Of a DNA stretch of 64,000 bases, positions 23,521-35,090 are shown in pieces. The position numbers and the translations under genes were made by a program. The stretch spans positions 24,764,882-24,828,881 of the forward strand of contig JAAONU010000006.1 in NCBI GenBank assembly GCA_012932295.1, read 5' to 3'. This DNA comes from Cyclina sinensis. Taxonomy: Eukaryota; Mollusca; Bivalvia; Venerida; Veneridae. Position 1 is the stretch's first letter. Each line of letters opens with the position of its first letter. The notes beneath the pieces are model-generated. The model did no database searches, had not been told where the DNA came from, and saw only the letters and a list, made by a program, of their open reading frames with translations.

Positions 23521-24588
23521 TGTGTTGAGACGGAAAATTAAACCTATATTTCTCTTTCAGTTATCAATTATTATTGTTTGTAAAGAAAATGAGACAAACA
23601 AATCAGAATGTTATCGGTAAAATCAAGGGTATGTCCCTTTAAAGGCGAAACCATAGTTATACTTGTATATCTGTTTGCGTTTCACTCTGGCCACATAAAT
23701 GGTATGATCTGTCATATTTTTTTCATTCAAAACTGTCTATGTTGAATAACCCAGGTCAATATTTCGTTTCCGGTCTTCAGAATTTTTTTCTACGTTTTTT
23801 GTTGTTGTTGTACATTACTCCACTTATTCATGCAAACTATCCTACATCATATCAGCGTATTGGAATAATCAAGCTGGTATAAATAGCGCAACCATTAGCC
23901 TAATGCTTTTATTGATCGAATACACACTGTGTTTGGAAAAATCGATGGTGACACGGCAAAGGCGAACCAATACCAAGGGAGACTATCATTAAAGCAATAC
24001 GTCTACATTTTCAATGCGAGTTGCGTTTCGTTGATAATTTTGTATAATCAAGGGAAAGAACTTGTGCCAAACTTCAATACAGACTAATCCTAAGTATGGT
24101 CCCATAAAAAAATCAACTTGTGCATCATAACACCATTGAAAATTGTTAAACAGTATGTTGACGGTTGAAAAATCCAGAAGGGCAGAAAGACACTTTAACA
24201 AAAAATGTAAATAAATGAATAAATAAATAAATAAATTATCGTGTTTAAATGACAACCTTTATGGCATACCTTTGATTAAATTCAGAAGTTAACTGAGATA
24301 CAAAAAAACCGCTTAAAACTGAGTACATTAAAACATGGGGTAGATGCCACTAAACCATCAAGAAAACCTTCAAGATCTGAATCACTGAACTTGAACATTT
24401 GAGTATTTAAAAGAAATATTAAAATATTACAAAGAAACTTAACTTTCAACTATGGCTAAAATAAATCAAAACCACGGTACAAACTCCATACGATATTAAA
24501 CTTCAGCTTCTGAATCATTAATTTCTCATTCATTCCATAAGCCAATCAAAGCTTCGACCATAAGAAATAAGTAAATGTTCTAAGGTAC
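23521..24588. other. Gene-free stretch; possible intron side of first exon
   Basis: No gene is seen. An (AAAT)n run lies at about 24206-24237. If the splice donor at 24592-24587 is real, this region is intron on the minus strand. Confidence 0.35.
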
Positions 24589-24589
24589 T

Positions 24590-24860
24590 TACTCGGGGTA
24601 GCGTTTAACTTCCTTGAGTCTTGTTTGAAGAATTGCACATGATTTAAAATCCGACGTATCACAAGCCCGCCGACGACTGGGCGGGTGTCGAGGCCCATTT
24701 TCATCGAGCTCTCGTAACTGTTCCATGGGGCTATATAATCCCCCGCCCCCTAGCGCCGTGACAGCAAGCGACGCCCGCCGCCGCTGGTGGCGACTACCCG
24801 CCGCGCCAATCATTGTTCGAGCTTTATACCGCAGTCTTGCATTGGCTGAAAGTAGAAGAA
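24590..24860 (-). promoter_or_regulatory. CpG-rich promoter and first-exon candidate
   Basis: This is the only strongly G+C- and CpG-rich island in the window. It holds a TATA-like word (ctatataatc on plus, 24731-24740), a GC box (gggggcgg on minus, near 24744-24750), and CCAAT words in both orientations near 24804-24808 and 24841-24846. On the minus strand a strong splice donor, ga/gtaagt, falls at 24593/24592. A transcript starting about 30 bp from the TATA word would leave an ATG in good context (aaaATGg, 24698-24696) before that donor. A second minus frame with ATG at 24727 also runs to the donor. A plus-strand promoter cannot be excluded. The encoded product is not recognised. Confidence 0.45.
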
Positions 24861-25263
24861 AAGAGGTGTTTTATATATTTCTAATCTGTTTTACATATTA
24901 TCATGTTCAATCTGAAGTCATGCAAACTCGCTAGTGGCTGCATAAGTAAGGAATTAACAGCAATGTAGGGTCAAAATTGTATGAAAACCTGACTACCTGA
25001 AAACACTAGCGTGATAACTCACACAACCAGGACATAAAATGCCGGGCTTTTTTAAATATTTGTCTCGTTATAATTAAAAGCCTACGTTGAATATATTTGA
25101 CCCGTGTTATTTCATTTAAACTATTTTGTTATAAATAATTTCGAAAATAAAACTTCTTGTAACTATTATATACATGTACTACTTTAATCATTCCTTGTAC
25201 AATCGTCATGTCCTAATGTCATTTGCAAGACGCCTTTTATTACTAGACGCCTAATGCGTTAAG
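24861..25263. other. Upstream flank of CpG island
   Basis: A+T-rich with no recognised gene or repeat. If the minus-strand promoter is real, this is its distal upstream region. Confidence 0.35.
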
Positions 25264-25475
25264 GTGGCGGCGTGGCCGAGTGGTTAACGCGTCGGATTAG
25301 TATTCAAAGGACTGCTAGCCGCACGGGTTCAAACCTCGTCAGGGGCAAGCCGTTGTTTCCTTGAGCAAGAAACTTTACACTCATTGCTTAGTACTGGTTA
25401 GTTCCAGGAACGGATTCGAGAGTGTGTCTATAAGCTAAGAGCTTCCTACACAATCGAACTAAAATAAATTTGGTA
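25264..25475 (+). mobile_element. V-SINE-like tRNA-headed SINE
   Basis: The head has box A (tggccgagtggttaacgc, about 25272-25289) and box B (gggttcaaacc, about 25325-25335), the internal RNA polymerase III promoter of a Ser/Leu-type tRNA. Its anticodon arm does not fold, so it is not a working tRNA. After the head comes 'cttgagcaagaaactttac' (about 25360-25378), which resembles the central domain of V-SINEs; a V-SINE family named RUDI is reported widely in molluscs. The 3' boundary is unclear and no target duplication was found, suggesting an older copy. Family naming is inference. Confidence 0.6.
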
Positions 25476-27384
25476 TAAACTACTTCGTTCAATTTCAACC
25501 ATCTTATGCACAGTATAGTATATATTTAGCTAATATAAAACAGACAAAACAGACATAATGTTTAGCTTAAGCGCAATACGTCGATTAAAAGCCGTTTTTT
25601 CTATTTTTTTATATAATTATTATATTGTACGATATGTAATTTTTCATGGCAACCTTATCATTGTTCAGGGAATTTTGGATGAAAGGTTCGTAAGTAGGAC
25701 TTACTTAATTGTTATAAATAACCAGCACGCGAAAGAATATGTGGAATATCTTGCGTGTTCAGACCTAATGCCAGTAACCAATGAAATCAAAGCATATTCT
25801 TATCATTCAAACCGTCATTTATAATAACAATGGCCATAGACCGCAACATGTTAGATTAGCGTGTCTGTGCAAAGTTAATAAAATACAATCAGTAAAGTCC
25901 AAACCACCAGGGTTGACTTTTGCATCTTAAAGATGAGCTTCTTTAAATGATATCTTTATCAAAGATGAAATAAACATGCATCTTTGGATGACAGCCATTG
26001 GCAACATTTGAACAACGGCATTTGTTCAGTCGTAAAAAGAAAATAAAAGGATTGTTTTCGCCCAATATATATTGATATGCCAACAAAGAAAAATCTCCTA
26101 TAAATAATAGTGCTTATGATATTTCCGTATCACCGATAGTTGGACACTATCTGACCCGTTGCTGGACATTGTCCGTTAATACGTCTGCCCTTTTACATGG
26201 CAATGCCATCGATCAATGCAAAAAGGGATAGTGTCAGTTTTTCAATTACTATTGTCGACATTGAGAGATGGGAAATGTATCCTATAATATTTATTTACTT
26301 AGCTATGCATGTATAGATTATCTTAGTATATTTGATTTATGTTGCTTCTGTTGCCTCGTTTCATATATATCAGACAAGAAGTGTTAGCATAACTTTCCAA
26401 TAAAATCTACGGAATAATATTTAAAGTTATATGTTCAGAGGGTTTTCACTTTAATATATAATAAACATTATAAAGATAAAACAATCAATTCAATCCTGTT
26501 AAACATGATTTCCCATCAGCTACTGTAGTCACTTTCAAGAAATAAAAAAAAAAACATTTCATAGGTGGCTTTCTATAAAACAGTCTTCAGTCATATACAA
26601 ACTATACTGTGGTAAAATGCGATGACTTATTGACTCACACATAAGTTTTATTCAAGTTACCTTGGTAACGCGTAAGATCGTGTTACATTAATTCGATATA
26701 TATTGTCAACCTTTCTTATAAAAATGAAGAAAATGCCTGATTTGATAAATATGTACGTGCATTTGTCATGAATAGAACCAGTATTGCAAGTTACCAAAAA
26801 TAGCAACCAATCAGAAATAAGTATTTTTTCGAACTGGGTACTGACGAGGCCATAAAGACTTTGTTAAAATGATGAATGTGATAATTGTTTCATTTTGATG
26901 ATGATAATTTCGGTACACAAGAAGACCAAGATGATGATAATATTGATTATGCTGTAGCTAATAAAGACAGAATTTATTTAAAGGACTTCAAATACATTTT
27001 TAACAGCTTGTGCATTAAGCATACAGAACATTTTTGGTCAATTTTACCCTTAGATTCTGCGATTTTTCTCTCTCCCGAATTCAGATGTAGGCGGCTACTT
27101 CTTTAAACACTGACAGTGGAGATGCACATTGTTTTCGCTGCTAAATTTAATGATTTGCATTTTTGTTATTGCTTGTCTGTCTATAAACGTAAGTGTCATA
27201 GAAATTGAATTACTTGTTAAAGAAAGCACCAATCACAAATGACTGCACGTGATTTTTTAAGCTTTCTCTTAAGAAAGCTTCACCTATCTTAAACATCAAA
27301 AGTGTACGTCTATTAGTGTACGCATGCTTATTACTAATCGATAGCTTTGTATTCTAGCAGATACATCTAAATGTAAAACGCTAA
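25476..27384. other. Gene-free stretch
   Basis: No supported gene. A 73-codon acidic frame at 26885-27106 has no flanking splice or promoter evidence. A 9-bp inverted pair (gacactatc near 26143, gatagtgtc near 26228) could form a loose hairpin. Confidence 0.35.
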
Positions 27385-28760
27385 AATATTTGATTCCAGA
27401 CATCACTTTACAGTTTTTCCATAGTATTTTTGACAGCAGATGTATTGTTTGGACTACAATATTATTACCATGGCGATAGCCTTTCTTGCCGTCGAGGGTA
27501 ATTGGTCTGCGATCGCAGGATTAACCTTTCAAAATCGTCGAACTAAAAGGCGAATCTATGTAAATTTGTTATTTGGAAACACTAAGGCACAGAATATGCA
27601 TTAGCTTTCAATTAATCAAAAGTTCAATCTTCTTTATATTTTTCTAATGTAGCTTTGTTATGAGAAGAATCTTCAACTTTTTTTCTAATTTACAAAACTT
27701 TTCTGCAATTGCTGACTCTAAATCTAAAGGTTTATGTCTAAACATTTATTTCGCGCAAACCTGACATCTTAAAGATGAGAAACAAACCTTTAGAATTGTA
27801 CAAATAATGAATTACAAAAGTATTAGGAACGAAAATAAACAATAGCCACAACTACAGAGGCTAAGTTTCATCTCCGAGACAATAGCAGGTCAGTTACAGT
27901 ATTTTCATAACTATAGGCGTACAGCAAGGCTGTTTCTCCGAATTATCATATTAAATATTTTGCAACAAAATATATGCTTTGTCTTAGTGCTAAAGATATG
28001 CATTGCCCTTTAGGTGGTGATGTGTAAATAATATTTTTTCTTTTTTCAATCAAATTAAGCAATAGAGCAGAGGCTTGGTCGATACATAAATCAAAGTCCA
28101 ATTTCCTCCCACGCCACAGGTTTTTACTTGTTGTGTAACTTCAAAGGCAGCTACAGTCGGGGGTTTATTACCTACATGTCCTACACAGTAATTCTCTAGG
28201 TACGGTAACACGGCAACTCTATTCAGTATGTATTACCTTTATATTTTCAGCTGTCAAGTAGGTACACGTTTTTTTGTATGACTGCATAAATTATTACCTT
28301 ACAAACAGTTGATACTTCTTAGGGTGATACTTTTAGTGAGCACAAAAATTGTCGGGTTGATTTTAAACCAAGATGTCGGCCTGTAAAGACGAATTTCTAC
28401 AAGTACAGTAGACGTTAGCGTACAACCTAAAGATATGACCGAATCAGACCTGAAATTATGACAGATGTGATGAGGTTACCGCAACTGAATTTAGAAAAAC
28501 AAATCCTGAAATAGAAACACAATCATTATTAAAGTTGCTTTAAGTGTACAGAGAAAATAAATAAATCGCAACATCTCAAAGGAAAGCATAATGTGAGAAA
28601 CACAGCAGGAATATATTTAAAACCCACAGAGAAGACCATTAAAAGAAAATAAATATTCCCGAGAAAGCAAAGTTACTAAAGTAAATTTGATTATTACCTA
28701 TCTCAAACTTTACAATGTCTAGACAAACAAGCTTTATCGTCATAAATTTCTGCAAATTTT
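27385..28760. repeat. Diverged duplication region, first unit
   Basis: Three blocks here recur downstream. Around 27395-27530 ('ccagacatcacttta', 'attattacca', 'gtcgagggtaattg') matches 33435-33560. Around 28080-28125 ('ggtcgata', 'caatttcctcccac') matches 34105-34170. Around 28600-28745 ('cacagcag', 'cagtaaatttgat'-like, 'atgtctagac') matches 32360-32490 and 34940-35080. No reading frame is conserved among copies. Confidence 0.5.
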
Positions 28761-29196
28761 CGAAGCTCCTCACAAGACAATAATTTTCCTCTATTTATAT
28801 ATTTTTTTTCAAGTAATTGAAAAGAAGGTCTGAAATATTTCTGTCAAGTTAAAAATTGCTTTCACCCCTCACAGCATTAATATTATGTATATTTATGTAT
28901 ATAATTAGATTTATTATGTTTGTTAATGGATTTCTCATCAAATAATAATAAAACAACTTGATATTACAGTCATTTAAAAAAATCAAACTGTTAGTGAATG
29001 TGATACATTCGACGTAGGCATAAAACCACAACATACGAGTTCATGTGGGCATACGTAGGCAGTATAACAAAAGCATTTTCATGTGCGTTTTTTGTAATGA
29101 AGAGGCGTTAACGCTAAATGAACACGTGTCAATAAGATATTTTTTAACTAAGTCTGTCAACATACTATTATAAGTGCTGATTAAACCAGCGTTTTT

Positions 29197-29950
29197 GATA
29201 CTGTTTCAGTCAAAAAATAAAATATGAAATTTTTTTTCAGTATCGTCCGTTTTGGTCAAAAACCTAAATATGATATAATTTTATAATATCGTCAGTTTTA
29301 GTCAAAAACCTAAATATGACATTATTTTTACAATATCGTCTGTTCTAGTCAAAAACCTAAATATGACATTATTTTTACAATATCGTCAGTTTTAGTCAAA
29401 AACCAAAATATGACATTATTTTTACAATATCGTCAGTTTTAGTCAAAAACCTAAATATGACATTATTTTTACAATATCATCAGTTTTAGTCAAAAACCTA
29501 AATATGACATTATTTTTACAATATCGTCAGTTTTAGTCAAAAACCTAAATATGACATTATTTTTACAATATCGTCTGTTCTAGTCAAAAACCTAAATATG
29601 ACATTATTTTTACAATATCGTCAGTTTTAGTCAAAAACCTAAATATAACATTATTTTTACAATATCGCCCGGTTTAGTCAAAAACCTAAATCTGGCATTA
29701 TTTTTACAATACCGCACGGTTTAGTCAAACACCAAAATCTGGCATTATTTTTACAATATCGCCCGGTTTAGTCAAAAACCTAAATATGACATTATTTTTA
29801 CAATATCGTCCGGTTTAGTCAAAAACCTAAATCTGACATTATTTTTACAATATCGTCCGGTTTAGTCAAAAACCTAAATCTGGCATTATTTTTACAATAT
29901 CGCCCGGTTTAGTCAAAAACATAAATCTGGCATTATTTTTACAATATCGT
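29197..29950. repeat. 47-bp tandem array, about fifteen to sixteen copies
   Basis: The word tatcgtc or a variant starts at 29241 (offset 46), then 29287, 29334, 29381, 29428, 29475, 29522, 29569, 29616, 29663, 29710, 29757, 29804, 29851 and 29898, and ends at 29945. Every step after the first is exactly 47 bp. Copies in the left half read mostly gtcagttttag and copies in the right half read gcccggtttag or gtccggtttag. The period is not a multiple of three and no long frame crosses it. Confidence 0.94.
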
Positions 29951-30319
29951 TTATTAAAACTACATGTCCTCGACTTAGGGTCAATTTTTCATCTAATGCC
30001 GTGTATATTAAAATCCCTTAAAAGAAACTACTCCCTTAGATAAAATGAATCTATGTTTAAAAAACAAAATAGAACAAAACTCATGTTTAAGCAAAACCAT
30101 AACAGAATAGCCTTTTTTACGTCGTTTTCAATAAACTTGTAAAGGATTTTGTCGACAGTTATGGGGGCCATATCATAGATTCATACTGCGAGACAATTGT
30201 TTAGCAGTTTTGCAATCAAGTCATCCACATTCTCTCCATACTGCTACCCTTTACAGTGACAGGGGCACAATCGATGTCTGTATAAATTTATTTATTCAGT
30301 GCGCTGATAACTCAGCAAG

Positions 30320-30600
30320 AGTTATGGTTAACTTACAGAATAGTTTTCACTTACTAGGACAACACCTCTTAGTGAAATTAAAAGTTATTCTTTTGGGACA
30401 TTTATCACAAAACTCAAGACCAAGATCTGTACAATACATTTAGTTCGAAGGTGACCCAAATCGATTACAGATTACCTCTTAACAAAACAAACAGCAAAAT
30501 GTTTTATTGTTCACAGGCTTAAATATGCTTAAAACGCTCGTAACTTCTGTAATTACGTCCATAATTAGATTCAAAGTGTTAATGCATTTCACGCAATTTT
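30320..30600. repeat. Diverged duplicated blocks, second unit
   Basis: The segment 'cagaatagttttcactta' near 30337 onward matches 34398 onward ('agaatagtcttcacttta') with similar following text to about 30445/34490. The segment 'taacttctgtaattacgtcc' near 30541 matches 'tagcttcagtaattacgtcc' near 32691. Non-coding. Confidence 0.5.
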
Positions 30601-32330
30601 TTTTTCTGAAACAGTTCGCCCAGGAATGATAAATATTTGAAACAGTTTGGGAATGAGGCATTTAACGAAGGCTAAAAGCTACTTTGAACATGACTGAAGT
30701 GCAAGCCATAATAACATAGTTTTGCACATGTAAAACGATTTTATTTTCTAATTACTGAATGAACAACACTAACTATAAAATTTCAGATTCCACAAAAAGG
30801 TTTTACATGCTGAGTAGATTAATAATATTGGGCCAACGAGGACAAAGGTCAAGTTCTTAGGGGCTCAAACAGAAGTAAAACAAGCGAGGACCCATGCATG
30901 TTTTAAATTTTTTCTAACTCAAATTGGCATAAGGCTTAACAATTAAAAGCGACATTACTTCAGGAAATGATTATGTTAATCCTTGCATTAATAACCGCTC
31001 ATTATAAAAACGCAAGACCAAACGTAGAAAAATATATATAAAGCTAAATATTGATTCAGTTGTTCATTCAGCTGGTCATAAAGCAAGAGAACGTCGAGTT
31101 CATTAATACCATATGTATTGTCAGCTTACATCGCCGTTACTGGTTTAGCATTCCACTGCAGCTAAAAATAGCGTTTAGAGAAAACAGCTTTTTTCGCGGC
31201 TCATTGGATTTGTTTATTTATATTGTGCATTTATACCCTAGACCTATAATATATTTCACTTCTGAAATCATTTGCCTATTGTGCATATTCTTATCTTAAT
31301 GATCATGAATCCGTCTGTGTTGATTTTTCTCTTTGTAAAACCTGATTGCTATTATAACTATAAACAATACCTTTAAGGTCAAACTATATCAATTTAAGGA
31401 TGTCAACGACAACCAAACTCAATATCCGAGCACTGCAACACTTTTTGAACGGTTAACCTGTTACTCATTAGATTTATACATGTTAGAAAAAGTGGCATTC
31501 TGGTGTATGGCATAGTGTTTGGCGTAGTTTCAATGACGATTTCAATTCTAGAAACATGATTTATAATGTTACTTTTGTCGAGATAATCGTTAAATATTGT
31601 GTAGAACTGTGTAAAATTATTGAAAGTTGACCCTTTTATCAAATTGCTAGCCTTTTTACACATTACGCCCTATGTGAGGGGGGCGGGAGAGGAAGTGCCC
31701 TATGTGAGGGGAACTGGAGAGGAAGCATCAGCTATTATATGTCTGTACTTTTAAACAACGCCTAACACAGCAAAAATGACAATTCCAGTACGATTATTTA
31801 CTGAAAAAATGTATCTTTATAACATTTCATAGGTACGTACACCGATCGAATAACCAGTTATCTTGTTAGTTGTTGATACTCACGTCACTGGAGAATTTCT
31901 TGTACTAGTTGAAATGTAGTTTGAAAAAGGGTGATATATACAACAACTGTCCATGGCTGACAGTTGAGCAGATCGACTATCTGTGTCAACTCTATGTATC
32001 TATATCTTATTTGAGCTAACATAAAGGTAAACATAATTTTGTTACAATATTAAAGAGGTAGATATTATCAAAAGAGGGGGATATTTATTTTTTAATTTTT
32101 CATAATTTTTGTCGGGTTGTAACTTCCTGCAAAGAACTTGGTGGTCAGGAAGACAGTTCAAAGCTACAGTAACTGAAGTATGGTATGACAAACGTATTTC
32201 TTGTATTATAATGACTGTTAATGGTTACCACGCTATATTTTTCAAAGAGAAGATATCCTTAATTAAGAGCTCATAGTCCGCTTGTTTTTACTTTATTGGA
32301 GGTGTTGATCGTAAATGCTTAAAGAGACTG
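30601..32330. other. Non-coding stretch inside the duplication region
   Basis: No gene is seen. A 30-bp unit beginning ccctatgtgagggg is repeated twice at about 31668-31727. Confidence 0.35.
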
Positions 32331-32339
32331 AAAAGAATT

Positions 32340-32735
32340 CCCAGTACCTCAAACATTAAATGTAAAAAACACAGCAAGAGCGCATCTCAATCAAAACACA
32401 GACTGTTAGTTCCCAAGAAAGTTAAGTTACCACAGTAAATTTGATCATCAACCATCTATAGCTTTAAAATGTCTAGACGGCCAAATTTTATTGTGAGAAA
32501 ATACTCGAAACCAGATTACTGACACCAAGGACAGAATTTTAAAAGCACCTATAGTGAATTATCCTGTAGTCGTTTTGTAGACCTATAGATCTGAACAACT
32601 TGTTGCAGGCCTAGATTTCAGACCATGTTTTTTTAGAAATTAGTAAATATTGTTTAATATATCATCAGTTTTAAAAGATAAAAGCGTATGTAGCTTCAGT
32701 AATTACGTCCAGAATTAAATAAAATAAATACATAT
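32340..32735. repeat. Diverged duplicated blocks, third unit
   Basis: 'aacacagcaagagcgcatc', 'ccacagtaaatttgatcat' and 'aaaatgtctagacg' (about 32370-32480) match blocks at 28.6 and 34.95 kb. 'tagcttcagtaattacgtcc' (about 32691-32710) matches 30.54 kb. Confidence 0.5.
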
Positions 32736-32737
32736 AT

Positions 32738-33105
32738 AAACAAGAGCGAACAGTGATCACATGTGTCGTCTGACAGTTTGTTGGAAATGTAAATTGAGGT
32801 ACCGATCAATCCTGTAACATTTCATTCAAATTGCGTTAGTAGTATAAGAGAAGTAGTCCGGAAAAACTTTAAAAATAAAAAATCATTAAAGGGCCATAAC
32901 TATGACAAAAATCATTGAACTGGAAAATGCCGATTATATCCACAACTAGACTTGGTAATGATCATTCCTGTAAAGTTTGGATGAAATTGCACCAGTAGTT
33001 TTTTGAGGAGTAGTCCGGACAAGTTTTGTGACAGACAGACAGACAGACGACGGAGAAGTGATCCTTATATGTCGCGGCTACTTTGTAGCACACGACACAA
33101 AAATG
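32738..33105 (+). mobile_element. Pearl-like/bivalve repeat with GACA tract
   Basis: Starts aaacaagagcgaacagtg and contains 'aaagggccataactatgac' and two related phrases ending 'agtagtccgga' (about 32858 and 33010). A GACAGACAGACAGACGACGG tract (about 33031-33051) lies near the right edge. The edges gtgtcgtctgac (left) and the reverse complement of gcacacgacac (right) form imperfect inverted repeats. The organisation parallels the elements at 2.1, 8.6 and 14.0 kb. Confidence 0.6.
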
Positions 33106-33429
33106 TAAAACTAAATGATGTAATAAAAATTACATTCTATATTCTGCAGACATAGAGAACACTAATGAACAAATAAGAGCAAAATTGAATATAGGAACAT
33201 CCAGGTTACCAGTTTTCACTTAAAGATTGTCTTATTTTTACTTATTTTTCATTAGTTATTTTTCATGTGGCGACATGTTTCAAAACTTGTTGTTGCCCCT
33301 AAACTTTTATTATTTTCATTGAGTTCTTTTCTGTTCATACATTTCGAGTCGACTCAGTTTTTGAATATATATACTAGTAGTTGATCTTTTCCTTTGTACT
33401 GAAGCGAAACAAACTATAACCGCAATAGA

Positions 33430-34500
33430 ATTCGAGTCCAGACATCACTTTATAAATTTACATTCAGTTTTAGATAAAATGTACTGCTTGTTTTGCAATA
33501 TTTGAATACTATTACCAAAACGGTAACCTCCCGTCAAGGGTAATTGATCAGGAATTGAGTTATCCATTAACAATTCAACATTCTAGAAATACAAATAGAT
33601 GACGTCTGAAGTTATATCTGCAAGCATGATACCGTGGAATGTTATATGAGCAATTAACTTAATAAAGGATTCTTAGAGCACTGAGTTACCATAGCAAGTG
33701 ATTTTCGACCAATGTCCATTTAAGTTAAACATTCAGACTGACAGTTAAGTATCGTATATTTTTAGCGAAACTTGGTTTCGGAATAGCCCTACAACAATGC
33801 GTTATTTCAAAGCGTTAGTGTCACATATCAAATTAAATCATAAGCAAGGTCACATGTTGTACAGAAGCTGAATATTTTTAATAATTTCCATAACAGCAGC
33901 AATTCTTTTTTAATCTATTCGAAACAATCACTGGAAAATCGAATGAATGTTGCAATATGTCTGTGACTTGTCATTATTTATAACGTTTAATTTCATAAAG
34001 ACTGACTCTGCATTCTCAATGAGAGCCAAAGCTGTGTCCTTTCCGTTATGCAATGAAATGCGAACAATACTTTTTTTCATCAACTTTTGTCAGGTCGCAC
34101 ATAACTGATCGATCATAAAAGTGCAATTTCCTCCCATGTCACGGCAATTTCCTCCCACGTCACGGCAATTTCCTCCTACGTCAAGTGCATGCGCAACTTA
34201 AGAAAACAACAACAACAACAACAAAACACGAGACTGTGTGTTGTAATCCTAACGTGCCACACGTTGAATTCGTCTGTTGCACAGTGCCCGAAAGGCAGCA
34301 GCTCGATAAATGATTGCCTATTATCCGAGGCAATGCTTTGATTTCGGAACTACATTATGTGGTAATCTTTATAGCAAGACGAACCATCACATTAATAGAA
34401 TAGTCTTCACTTTATGGGAGCAATACTTCCGGTAGGCATACAATTGATTTTCGTTGACATTACAATTAAAGATCTTGGTAAATACATTTGAATGTCTCAT
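33430..34500. repeat. Diverged duplicated blocks, fourth unit
   Basis: Contains the counterparts of the 27.4-kb, 28.1-kb and 30.3-kb blocks in the order first, second, fifth. Inside it, at about 34126-34187, a 23-bp unit (caatttcctcccacgtcacgg type) is repeated three times, each with an ACGTCA or ATGTCA word. No gene is seen. Confidence 0.5.
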
Positions 34501-34524
34501 AACAGAACAGCAGACATTTTCACC

Positions 34525-34750
34525 AAAAAATCTTACGACAATTTTTATCGTAAAAGAAACCAAACGATAAATCTACTTTTTACAAAAAAATCGTAAGAAA
34601 ATCTTAAGTGTAAAATCTGTCGTTACTTTACGATTAATCTTACCCGTTCGTAAGTGTAAACTTTAAAAAAAATTAACTAACGATCGGTTTTGTGAACATG
34701 ACTTAAGATTTCACTTACGATTATCGTAAGTCAAAATCGTAAGATTTTTT
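34525..34750. mobile_element. Palindromic MITE rich in TCGTAAG words
   Basis: The left end aaaaaatcttacga is the reverse complement of the right end tcgtaagatttttt, a 14-bp perfect inverted repeat. Between them the word tcgtaa and its complement ttacga recur many times, so the 226-bp segment can fold on itself. No coding capacity and no certain target duplication. Confidence 0.6.
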
Positions 34751-34889
34751 ATGAAATTTCCAACAGGAGTATAAAATGTATACAAGTATGACAAAAGTAC
34801 ATTTCTAAGATTATTAAAAATACCGACTTTTATGAGAGAAACATATCTTTGTAAAGCATATATTGTTTTTAACTGAGTGTTAGCATTTT

Positions 34890-35090
34890 AAAAGAATGGA
34901 AATTATTTCAAGTACCTCAAATGAAAACAGTCTTTGAGAAATACAGCGAAAACGTATTTGAATCACACACAGAGAAAACCGTTCAAAGAAAATCCAAAGT
35001 TCCCAAAACGTCAGGCTACCTCAGTTATTTTGATCATTAATTGTCTAAGGTTTCAAAATGTCTAGACCAACGAGATTTTCCGGAAATGTG
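34890..35090. repeat. Diverged duplicated block, last unit
   Basis: 'agaaatacagcgaaaacg', 'cacacagagaaaaccgtt', 'cctcagttattttgatcat' and 'aaaatgtctagaccaacg' parallel the 28.6-kb and 32.4-kb copies in order and spacing. Confidence 0.5.

Noticed and set aside
25264..25345. Functional tRNA-Ser or tRNA-Leu gene
   Set aside because: Both internal promoter boxes are present but the anticodon arm cannot fold and a SINE core follows directly.
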